Assembly (NCBI RefSeq): GCF_902806685.2
Contig: NC_048542.1
Coordinates: 6,370,533-6,434,532, forward strand
Origin: Maniola hyperantus
Taxonomy: Eukaryota > Arthropoda > Insecta > Lepidoptera > Nymphalidae
Reading direction: 5' to 3'
Length of the DNA: 64,000 bases
Shown here piece after piece: positions 23,301 through 35,300 of this stretch; within the stretch, counting starts at the first letter, position 1; each line of letters begins with the position of its first letter. The notes beneath the pieces were generated by a model. The model was given only the letters and a program-made list of their open reading frames with translations. It was not told the DNA's origin and searched no databases. The position numbers were made by a program, and so were the translations under genes.

Positions 23301-26300
23301 AAACTTAAACGATATGGATGATGGATGAAGTTGCGAGCAGCATCTACTTGGTACACAGATAGCTTGCATCCTGGAGACAGACATAGACTACTTTTTATTC
23401 CGAAAAATAAAAGAGTTTGTACGGGATTTTTAAAAACACGGACGCCGGAAGGGCCTCGACACATTAGGTGTTCGTATCAGAAAAACTGAGCAAAACATTT
23501 CATACGAGTAGATTGGATGTCGACCACAAGGTACTTTTGACATTTTGTTGAAAAAATTTCTGAGCCGACCTAACACGAGTATATCACCTGTTATCATCTT
23601 TTTCATTCACATTGATGGTTTTAGTTCTATATAACTGTATTTAAAACGAAATAGACTTACTTGTGAAACACAGGAGTCATGACAGTCAAATCAGGAAGAT
23701 GCGAACCTCCTGCTTTAGGGTGATTCGCTAGTAGCACATCGCCTGGTTTCAGGGAGTCTCCACGCACTTTCATCTATTCAAATAAAGTCATATCCATGTA
23801 AAATCAAAACTTTCTTACTGTGTTCCTGACAGGCAATACTAATATTTTATTCTAGAGTGACTAGAGTTAAGTGTCTGAATTTAATACCAAAGTGTGTCTG
23901 TCTATTACCTTTTCACGGTCCATCGATTTAACCGATTTTGACGGGTATAGAGATAGCCTGCATACCGTGACGAAAATAGGCAAATTTCATCCCGAAAAAC
24001 CAAGTTCTTAAAGGATTTTTAAAAGCCTAAATCCACGTGGAGGAAATCCCGGGCGGAAATTGTATCTTGGAGACGGATTTTTTATGTGGAAAATTAAAGA
24101 GTTCCAAGAGCTTTTAAAAAACCACAGGTATGTTCTAGTAGTCTTATTTTTGCAGTCATTTAATTACTTATAGTCCGACCTCTTACTCATTTAAATTTTC
24201 AATACACTTTAGTGGAAACAGACGCATTATATAAGGGCGGTTTCAGACTAGCGTATTTTTTTGCGCGTATACGGTCGTTTCAGCATATGCGCTTACACAC
24301 GCGCTACATTACGCGCTTCAAAAAACCGGACTCGCGTATACGGATATATTTCGCCTGTTCGCTCGAACCGGTGGTGTTGCGGGGAGGTGTCTCTCGCGGC
24401 TCGCGCTTATACGAGCTTAGAAGCGCGTCAACGCTCGTGCGAGTTGAGCGTGTGCTAAAAGGCGCGCCTCTACGCGCCTACATGCGCTTCCAAAAACGAG
24501 CTCATACGCGCGTATAAAACGCTAGTCTGAAACCGCCCTTAATTTGAATTTAATTTCTAGTTAAACTGTACCTGGTACTGCACCGTCTCCTGCATAGCGC
24601 CCAAGTGCACGGGGATATGTGGTGCGTTGGACACGAGGCCGCCGTCCGGCCCGAACAAGGCACAAGAGAAGTCCAAACGCTCCTTGATGTTCACTGATAT
24701 TGACGTACGTTGTAATACCCTGCCAAGGTAAATTCGCTGCTCTTATAGGTATATTCAAATACAATCTTTGAACAAGCCACTAGATTTAAATAGGCTGATC
24801 TGATGGTATTGTCACAAAAAAAAATACTTTTCTCCCTACACTTAATGGGCAGATTACACCTACCGACTACCGAGTAGTGAAGCGAGACAGTAAAATGTCA
24901 CTCGGCCGAGACAGTGCTGTGGCTGAGAAATTGCACTCGTTAAAGTGTTTATACCAACCGAGTACTCGGCCGAGGACACTGACTCGCCACTGTACTCGGT
25001 AGGTGTAATCTGCCCATAAGATAAAGGTGTAAAGTAAATTACAAAAAAAATACTTTAGTTTTTAAGCCATTAATAATTTTGTGAGTTGTAAATATGCGGA
25101 TTTTACGTACTTATCAAGATATATACGTACGTTGAAACAGCTCCCGATTCGGACCCTCGAGAGTTTTGCACAAAATGTGTTCTGACATTATTCAGTAACT
25201 AAAATGACAGGTCTAAATTGATTGCTATCACTTTCACAATGCTCCCTACAGGAAAAGATAGTAGCACTGAATTAAGACCTGTCAACTTAGCTACGAGAAT
25301 GTGTACAACAGAATTTGCCATTATGACAAAATTACATAAGCCACTGAGATAAATAAATACTGAACTTGAAAAAACTATTTTAATAACGCACCTGCCCATC
25401 TGTTCCGCAATAGACATAAACCTGTGAGAGAAAATGCTCAACTGCACTGAGTCCAATTCAGCGGTCACAGATTTTGACTGACTCGCGCCCACTGTGATAC
25501 GGATGTCACCGTACATTGTAATATCAGCACGACTCCCTACAAAGGACACATACAAAATAAATGTTTGAAAAAGAAAAACACGAATTCTTTTCCTGTTTTA
25601 TAAAGTCATCACTGGCAACACACACTTTTCGAGGTCTTCAAGCACTGAGCTAGAAGACATCTCGAAGCTTCCTGAACGCTGCCCAGGCGCGTATTGTTCG
25701 GTACCATTTTGTCCTTTTATCACGCAGCACACAGAACTTACCTGGTTCAACGAGAATGGTAGAAAGACTGTCCATAATGATGGCGGGCCCCGGTATCTCT
25801 TGCTCGGGACGCAATTTCTCCAGCAAATATATTGCCGTGTCTTGGTAACCACCCTCAAAGTATACTTTGACCACCTACAAATATTTACAAATAACTTAAT
25901 AACAACATAAGGTGGCACAGATCACGCCCCACAGTCATTAATTTCCTGACAGGAAAGATTACTTATGCATCAAAGTTTCATAATCATCATCATGATCAAC
26001 CCATCGCCGCCTCACTACTGAGAACGGCTCTCCTTTCAGGAGGAGAAGGGTTTGGTCTACCATGCCAGCCACGTGCGAATTGGCAGGCTTCACGCACTTT
26101 TGAAAAAAATATGGAGAACTTTCAGGCATGCAGGTTCTGGTTTCCTTCGTCGTTAAAGCAAGTGATATTTAATTACTTAAAACAACTACGAAAAGTTAGG
26201 GATGCATGCCCGGGACCGAGCCTCGGACCCCCCGATCAGGCTGATCACCGGTTTTTGAGCATGCACACACGCACAGAAAACTTTAGAAAAGACATAAAGG

Positions 26301-29300
26301 CAGCTTCGGCTTTGTATAGCGTCTATATCAGTCATACCTATGTGATGTCATTGTCGCTGACTTGAAGTCTCAACGACAGAGAAATCAAACAACGCTCTAC
26401 AGTGCCACCAACTCTATTCGTGACAGCGTTGCTAGTGCCTTTGGTATCGCCATTTAAGAAATTCACGAAGTAAAAATACAGTTAAAATTCTTTCTCCATA
26501 GCGAAGATTCAATATAATTTAATTATATAGCAAAACTAGTTGACGCCCGCGACTGTCCACCTGGATTTTAAAATGCCGTCAGACGCGGCTCTCGTTCCAA
26601 TTTTGTCCACCTGAACAGATAAGTTGGTGGCCCGTACTTCCTGCCGAGTACTGTACGACAAAACAACAAAAAAGCAGAAAGAATAACAACTACCTTTTCC
26701 ACTGGTGGTTTTGTGCCTTTTCCACTCGGTGGTGCAATTTTTTCTGCCGCGGCACTTTTACCGATGCCTCGAATACGAACATCGTCGACAAAAACGTCAC
26801 GATCGGTTAGTGTAAAGCCGAATTCGTTTTTATATCTGGGAATATAAAAATATAATGTGGCTAATTTTGTTGCGCACAATCTCTTTACTAAACTAAACTG
26901 ACAGGTCTATATGTAATATCCTCTCTCTCTCTGTCTGCGGGAAAGCGTAACACTAGATATAGACTGTCAATTCAGAGATTGTGTACAACAGATTACAAAA
27001 TAAGCCACAATATTAGACTACGAGTTACAACATTGCGTATAGTCCGCGACAGGATGAGATGGCAATCGGGATATGAGGGGGGGGGGGGGGCTTCCCGCAC
27101 GTCACTGTTCGGGTGTGCTGGGCGTTCCCTCTCCGATTACCATTTCAACCTGTCGCGTACTATATGTAGTTTTACTCAAAGATGCGTAAACATTGTGCGG
27201 CAGCGCTGCTACACCCATGCGTGTCACACAACAAAAGTGTACAAATTTAGCTTCATTTTTTAAATATGAATGCATGAACTATGTTGTCTATGTAAAGTTT
27301 CGTTATCTTTATCACATAGGAAATGAACTCTGCCAGATTAAAGCTTTGTTGTATGTTTGAATTTACGGATTTGTGTCATCAGGTATAGTGAGTATAAATT
27401 TAATTAAGTGCCTATAGCAGCAGCAGTGTAGAGTGAAGACTTTTTTATATAAGAACATTAACAAATTATTACAGAAAATATTACAAAAAAAATCGGATTT
27501 GTGTACAACTAAGTAAGTACATCAATTCTTAATTGTTTAACAAAAGAACTTTAAAAATCAACTTACCGATTGACAAAAGCTGTATAAAAGTCGCCATGTT
27601 TCGTGCTATGGGCGGAATCTCCAAGGGCGGGAGAAACCATAAGTGCGCAGTCCGTGCCCGCATAGCGTAAGTGAAGATACGGCTCTAACACTATTTGTGA
27701 ATCTGTGAAACCCTGTTTAAAGAACCAAGCTTATCAAATACCCATATTATAAATGCTAAAGTGTGTTTGTTTGTTGGTTTATTGGTTTGTTCTTCAATCC
27801 CGTTGGAACGGAGCAACGGATCGACGTGATTTTTTTATCGCGGAAAATCAGAGTTCCAACGGGATTTTCTAAAAAACCTAATTCCACGCGAACGAAGTCG
27901 GGGGCATCAGCTAGTAATACAATAAACATGACTCTGACTAGCGGCCGCCTACACAACTTCCTTTTCTTAAGAATTTCGAAACATACGAACTTATTCTTTG
28001 TCGGCATTATAAAGGTAACCTTAGTGCAAATTTCAGCTTTGTATAGTACGCGACGGGTCGAGAATCGAGATGGCAATTGGAGTATAAGGCGGGGGGACAC
28101 TCTGCACACGCGCACGTCGCCCGCGCTGTCCTACACCGGGTTAGCGCGGGGGCTGAGCGGGTGTGCTGGGCTTTCCCACCCCCATCCATCCATCCATCTC
28201 GGCCATCCGCCGACCATCCATCTCTCCATCATCATCCTTCTCCTCCATCTCCATCCATCCATCCATCCATCCACACAGACCACCGCGACAGGTATTGCAA
28301 CAGGCCATCTCGACGTGTCGCGTAGGGTTTGGGTTAGGCATGAAGGAATTTTCTTCTTATTGTACGAGTGAAACGCCTTTCCAAGGTACTGATTTGAAAT
28401 ACTGTATTTACGGTCTTTCCAAGGTATTGATTTGAAATACTGTATTTACGGTAACATTAAGTACAGAATAGTAGCTTATGTCTTTAATGTTGGGATTTAA
28501 GGTTTACCTGAGCTTTTAGCTTGTCTTTGCAGACTGCAGCCAGCTTGTCGAGTCGCATTTCGAGTTCGTGGAAGCTGTTGGGACAGTACACCAGCGCGCA
28601 CGGCTCTTGGCCTTCTTGCACTACGTCCGCTAGAGCCATGCCGTATGCTGACAGAATACCTGCATGACAAAAATTACAATCTTAATCATAATCATTTATT
28701 TATTTTGCTCAGATATGGTAGGTAGGTACATGTATATTATTTACATGGGGTCTTAAAAGTTATGTAATCAGTCACATATCCTGCCAAGCATGGCGTGCAA
28801 AATTAATTGAACCTAGCATCTCATTTCACCGTCTTAAAATATTGTTGTCGTTATGTCAAAGTTATTAATAATTCAAATGTGTGTGTTAAAAAAACCTTAA
28901 AAAACAACTCTAAAATATCTTCGCATTATTGCCTTTCCAATGAAACTGGTTTGGAGCACATCAGTTGGATAGTTTCAATATCTATAATAGACAACCGGTA
29001 GAAACAAATTTTGTCCTTTATGTATTTTATTAAAGACTAGCTAATGTCCGCGACTTCGTCCGCGTGGGTTTAGATAATTAGAGAGCCCGTGGAAACTTTT
29101 TAATTTTCTATTGCTTGGTACCCATAATATCAATTCACCATCAACAGTTCCTAAATACCCATAGCTTAGGTGTGCAGTACTCTGCATCATCAGGCTTGAG
29201 GAGTTGGAACTTGTAGTTCAATTATGAAGTCGTTGTTTGGTACTTACAACATTAATTATTCAACAGTTCCTAAACGTTGATAACTTAGGCGGATAATAAC

Positions 29301-32300
29301 CCTGCAGTATCAGAATTAAGGAATTGGATCCTAGAAACTAAATTGAACAAAGCCAGTGCGTGTGTGCGTGCGCCGTAAACTCACCAGCGTATTTGTGCAC
29401 AAACACTGTTGTAATACCGAGGCGCTCTGCCACTTGGCAAGCGTGCTGGCCGCCCGCGCCTCCAAAGCAAGCCAGTGCGTGTGTGCGTGCGTCGTAACCG
29501 CGAGCCGTGGTTAATGCTCTACGAAATAAATCAAATCATGCTTATTCACTCTCGACTTGAAAATCTTATATTAAAAGTAGAGGGAAAATTTATATCCTAT
29601 CAAATTACGAAGGTATCGTCGTAAGCGTCTGTTGAATTTCGACTGCGAACAGGAGCAGACCTTGACGATGATTTGCGGTAGGAAAATGAAAATGTGTAGA
29701 AGGAACCAGGATAAAAATTTCTTGGGCACTCTTCGAAATATTTCCTGTAGAATATCGATAGACAGCCAACTATTTACACTGATGTTCCAAACTTTGAGGC
29801 TTAGAATTTACCAGCGCCAATTTTTAGACCAGCTTCGTCACCAATGAGTTTTTTAGTGCAATGAAAAGTCTAAGCAAAGTAAAAAAAAAGTATAAGACCA
29901 CATCGGTAACTATTGCACCAGAGAGGACGCCAAACGTGATAGATCTCAAAGGAGCAGTTTATAAAAATGGAAGTAGGGATTAGGTAAATGCACTAGAAAC
30001 GGCAAATCGCCGTTTCCTGTTTACCTTATTGGGCGACACATAGCTTCGTTGGCAACATTGATAAATCCCATTGCAACTTCCTCCATAGTCATCTAAAAAA
30101 TATACTAAGATTACATACCTATTTTACCATACTGAAATACTAGCTGATGCCCACGACTTCGTTCGCATGGATTTATGTTTTTAAAAAATTCGTTGAAACT
30201 CTGATTTTCATTGACAAAAAGTAGTCATTCCCTGGGATGCAAGCTATCTCTGTTCCAAATTTCGTCAAAATCGGTCAACCAGATGGGGCGTGGAAAGCTA
30301 GCAGACAGTCAGACACACTTTCGCATTTATGATATAATGCCTATAGATGTAAGTAGTAAAAACTAATTTTAATAAAAAATCATACCATTTTGCCGTCACC
30401 TTGTTTCAAGAAGCTATTTATTTGATCTGTTAATTTCTCAAAGGCGGTGACCGTTGCTTCCAAATCTAGCCCCTCGTTTTCATTTGGTCCAAATATTTTT
30501 GGGAAATATTCGGGTAGGAGACGTCCTAATGAATAATATTATTTTTTACGTGAAATTGAATAAAGTTGGACAGATCTTTTTGAGGTCAACCCTAAAAGAA
30601 CTGTCTATCAAAGGCAGGCTTAGTCGGACCCTCCATTCAGATAGACCTGTGTGGAGTGCAGACCAAATGATCATATTTAAAATTGAGTTTTAGGATATTG
30701 AAATAAGGTTTATATTTACATTTCTTTATTGACAAGAAGATTCTCGGTGATAGAGAATGCATTCAATCTGAAACATTAAGAGCAGCCAACTGCTTTTTCG
30801 TGCTACAAGCGCTTACCAGTTTCGATCTGTGATAAAACCGGCCAAGTCCGAGTTGGACTAGCGCACCGAGGACTCCGTATGTACCTACGTATTTGTTATT
30901 CATTTTAACTTGATACCTCCACGCGTTCCTGTTAAAAAATCTTGACTCAATCCAGACTCACAGAAAGCAGACAGACAGACGGACAACGAAGTGATTCTAT
31001 AAGGGTTCCATTTTCTTTTTGATGCACGAAACCCTAAAACACTCTTCAAGCCGGTCTATTTGAATGGATCCAAAAGGTCGTTTGTATACACACCTAATAA
31101 CAAATTAGCATCAGTGACTGTAAGAGGGCCTCCTTTCCTGTAACAAGCGGGCCCGGGCTCCGCGCCCGCAGACTCGGGCCCCGCCACGAACAGGCCTGAG
31201 CGGAACATCAGCATCGAACCACCACCGGCCGCTACTGTGTTTATATCTACAAATAAATAAATACATATGAATGCAAAACTGCCTTCAAAACGATGATGAT
31301 GATTAACCGGATAAGTCAAGATTGAGATTAACGGAGACGGGCAGCAGGCCTGCGGGGTGATTACGTAAAACGTTGTAGTAGCGACAGCAGTAGCAATGCG
31401 ACAGTTCATTTGCTGTCTCTCTTCTTCTTATTTTGCTTTGTGGTTATTGCTGTCTCTCTCTATCCGGACGTTTGACAGCAATGATCGCGAGATTTACGCC
31501 TGTCGTAAGCCTGTCGCGAGATACGTAATCACCCCGCCGTTCTCCGTTATATTCCCTTAGTCGCCTCGTACGACACCCGCGGGAAGAGGAGTGCTGACAA
31601 CTGTATTCTGACCTGTGACGTCATCACACTGCATGTAATTTGTATTAATTTACAAAGCAGTACGGTACACCTATAGCTGCTACTTTGCAATGGACACCTA
31701 CTATATTATAGGCACAACTAGCTCTATGTGTTACACACTTTTTTGCTTGCTTGATGTAAACAGACTTACAAATTCTGACGGCTTCATAGAACACAATTTT
31801 TGTTTGAAATAGCTCTTCAGTAGGTACTAATTTAGTTCAATGGTTGGAAACGACACTTACCTAGTTGCGGCGCTTGTATGGTAACTCCGGCAGTGGTCGC
31901 TTCATGCACATGTTCTAATGCTCCAGCGTATCTAGACACGTCGGTAGATGTGCCACCCATATCAAAACCTAATAAAATTAGCACATTTTTCATAGATAGG
32001 TATAGTCCGCGACAGGTCGAGGTGGCAATCAGGTTATGAGGCGATGGCTGTGCGGGGCGTTCCCTTCCCGATTGCCATTTCAATCTGTCGCGTACTATAC
32101 ATAGGTACGTGTGACCCAGTTTTTACAGCGCATAACAGTCAAATGCGGTCATAAGAAAGTTTGACCCAAGTCGGTAACTGGGTGACTGACCCAAAGGCCT
32201 GATAACCCATCGTATTTTTATCCCGAGAAAACCTCTACTATTGTGATTATTGGAAAGAGGTCATATGACTCTCAGCCATGAGGAATAAGGCACATCATGT

Positions 32301-35300
32301 ACAATTTATGGTATTACCAAAGATTTTATCAAATTTCAGATAAGCAAAGCGCTGTGAACTTGTATTTGAGGTCTCGGGTTCAATTCCTAGCAGCGGCAAA
32401 CGTCGCCCGCTTCCCTTTTGGACGACATCGTCACTTAGAACCAGGTAAAATCGCATCAAAGGCTACTTGTCACCAAGTAAATAATAGAAACATACCAATA
32501 ACAGGCAATCCAGTTTCCTTTTGGTAAGAAGTGAGGGCATAGCCCACTACTCCTCCGGCGGGCCCTGACAGTATCGCACGAGACCCGTTGAATCTGACAA
32601 ATAAAAATCATTCACAACTCGTAATAGCTCTGTACAGGATTTATTTTAGCAGCAAGCTTCATACTTCCTAGGTCTTTGAGTAAGTATTAAAAACATTTTG
32701 TAGTTAAGGGTTTATAAAAATCCTGTGGGAACTGTTTGGCAAGGATGAAGTTATTTTTGTACTTTTAGTCAAAATCGGTTAAAGGTATGGGCCGTGAAAA
32801 AAACACATAGATATACAAGGAACCATGAGCTTAATTTGCTATAATTGGCTAAAACAGTGCGTTAGCGCAAATAAGCTGATGGTTCCTTGTATATCATAGA
32901 CTTCGCAAAGTAACGCCTGCCTCTATTTTAAATACAGTCAGACAAACACTTTCGCATTTATTATATTATTATCTAGTACCTATAGATTATTCTAACAAAG
33001 TATCGCCAAAGTATAGTGTCCAATGGCCACAGTGTCCTAACGAAATGCTAAATCACCTTGCCTTACTAGTCACTTTTTGCTAAGTAGTAGACCTAGACTT
33101 TATTAAATTTCACTGGGTAGGTAGGTACTACTCACAAATTCATTGGTGTCAGCCCTCCATCAGATTGCATAAACAGAACATTAGAGTTCTTCAAACCATC
33201 AGTGAATCCATCAGAGAAACCCCACACATACTCCTTAATATGTGGAGTCAAATATGCATCAGCCGATGCTGTGAATCCACGCGGAACCATTCTTACCATG
33301 GATGTGACAGAATGTGACAGAGATACCTGGTTAAAACCTGTGCAAAAGAGAAATAAATATGTCTATAGTTCGCAACAGGTCGACATGGTAATGGCAGTGG
33401 TATGAGGCGGGGGACGCCCCGCACACCCGCACGTCACCCAAGCTATCCCGCACCGGGTTAGCGCGGGGGCTGTGTGGGAGTGCGGGGGTCCCCACCCCGA
33501 TTGTCATGTTAACCTGTCGCGAACTATAGATGCAAATTAACTTATTTGGTGCTTTAAACTAAATTTCCAGGATTAAAAGTAATGCCATCTTTTTATAAAG
33601 CTTCCTGTAAAAAAAACCAGTCAAGTGCCTGTCGGATTTGCAGTTCCGTACCATCGTCCAAGAAATTATACTTACATCATACATTAATTGTGATCAAATC
33701 ACTAATTCATGGTTTTTGAATTTTAACTTTAACTTGTGCCACTTATAAGACATTGTTACAGCTGCCAAATTTCATGATTCAAGATGAACGGGAAGTATTC
33801 TATAGGTTTGGATTCCCTTGACAGGTTTTGACATACAGATAGACAGGCAGGCAGACAGACAGACAACGAAGTGATCTATAATATTTCCTTTTTTTCTGGA
33901 GATTTGGAACTTTAAAAAGGACAACAATTACAAATACTTAAAAATTTACTAACCCAAATCATCAGCAATTTTTCCAATTTTCAATTCATGATCTCTATAA
34001 GTATAACTGTGAGCAAGAACAACAGCAATACTGTCTATCCCTTTCTCTCTCAATGCTTTTAAATCTTTCCGCACTGCTTCCTCATCAACATCTTTAACAA
34101 CCAGAATCTTTTGACCTGTGGTGCCATAAGTTTCTTTCCAGTTTAATTTGGACTTGTCGATCTGACATTGATCCATTCCTGGTATAACGCGGCAGTCTAC
34201 TTCGACTACTTCTGTATATAAAACGTCAGGACGTTTTATGTTCTGAAAATAAAAATGGGAAGCAAAACTTACGCGCATCGAACATTAAACCAGCGAATAT
34301 CTATTAAGTGTAGGGAGCAAACAAAAAGTTCATAGAAATAGTTGCACCAGTGCTGCCTCGTCATGTATAACAGAAAGTATTTTAAAAATAAGGAAATAAT
34401 TTGCGCTCGTAAACACAAAACCTGTTAGCCAATCCGCACTTGGCCAGCGTGGTAGACTATGGCCAAAACCACTCGCACTCTGAGAAGAGACCCGTGCTCT
34501 GTACTGAGTTGGCGATGGGTTGATCATGATAAACACAAAACCTAGTCATATACACGCATGTTCACACACGAACGCCAACACATACGCACATATACACACG
34601 TACACATACACTCGTGCGCGCACACACACATATTAACCAACACGACCGCGGCGGCGCGGCGGGATTTAATCAATTTAGATTATAAGCGAAAACTTTAATA
34701 ATTAATTTGCTTAAAATTATTTTACCAGTTGAAATATATTTGGTCTGGCCTGGTTTCCAATAAAGAGCAAGTCTTTGAAGCCTTTATTTATCACTAGCGC
34801 CATTTTAGCACCCTTCCTTTCCAGCAGAGCATTTGTAGCTACGGTAGTTCCCATCCTAATTGACTCGATGACAGATGCATTCACTTTGCCATCTCTATCT
34901 AGGGCATTTCCTGTTTCCTGAAATGATTGGTTTTTTATGTTATCATTAAAAAAGAACGGTTTTACTTACAGCTGGCATCAGTAAAAACCAGTCAAGTGCG
35001 ATTCGGACTCGCACACGAGGTGTTCCTTACCCGCCGTGCACTTGTAACCTCATGCAAGTTAATGACCATTGGCCATCTATGATGTAATTTAGTAAATTAT
35101 TTATTCAATAACGCATTTTTTTGTCATGTAACCACAAATGCAAGGTTTACGGATTTTTTCTTTTACTTGTGCCTATAAGACCTCCCTACCTGCCGAATTT
35201 TATGATTCTTGGTCAACAGGAAGTATAGGTTTCTTGACAGACAGAGAGACAACAACGTGGTCCTATTAAGGGTTCCTCTTTTTCCTTTTGAGGTACAGAA

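Noticed and set aside
27763..28371. 202-codon plus-strand open frame
   Set aside because: Made of a Lep1-like repeat, a family A MITE and CCAT microsatellite inside an OPLAH intron.
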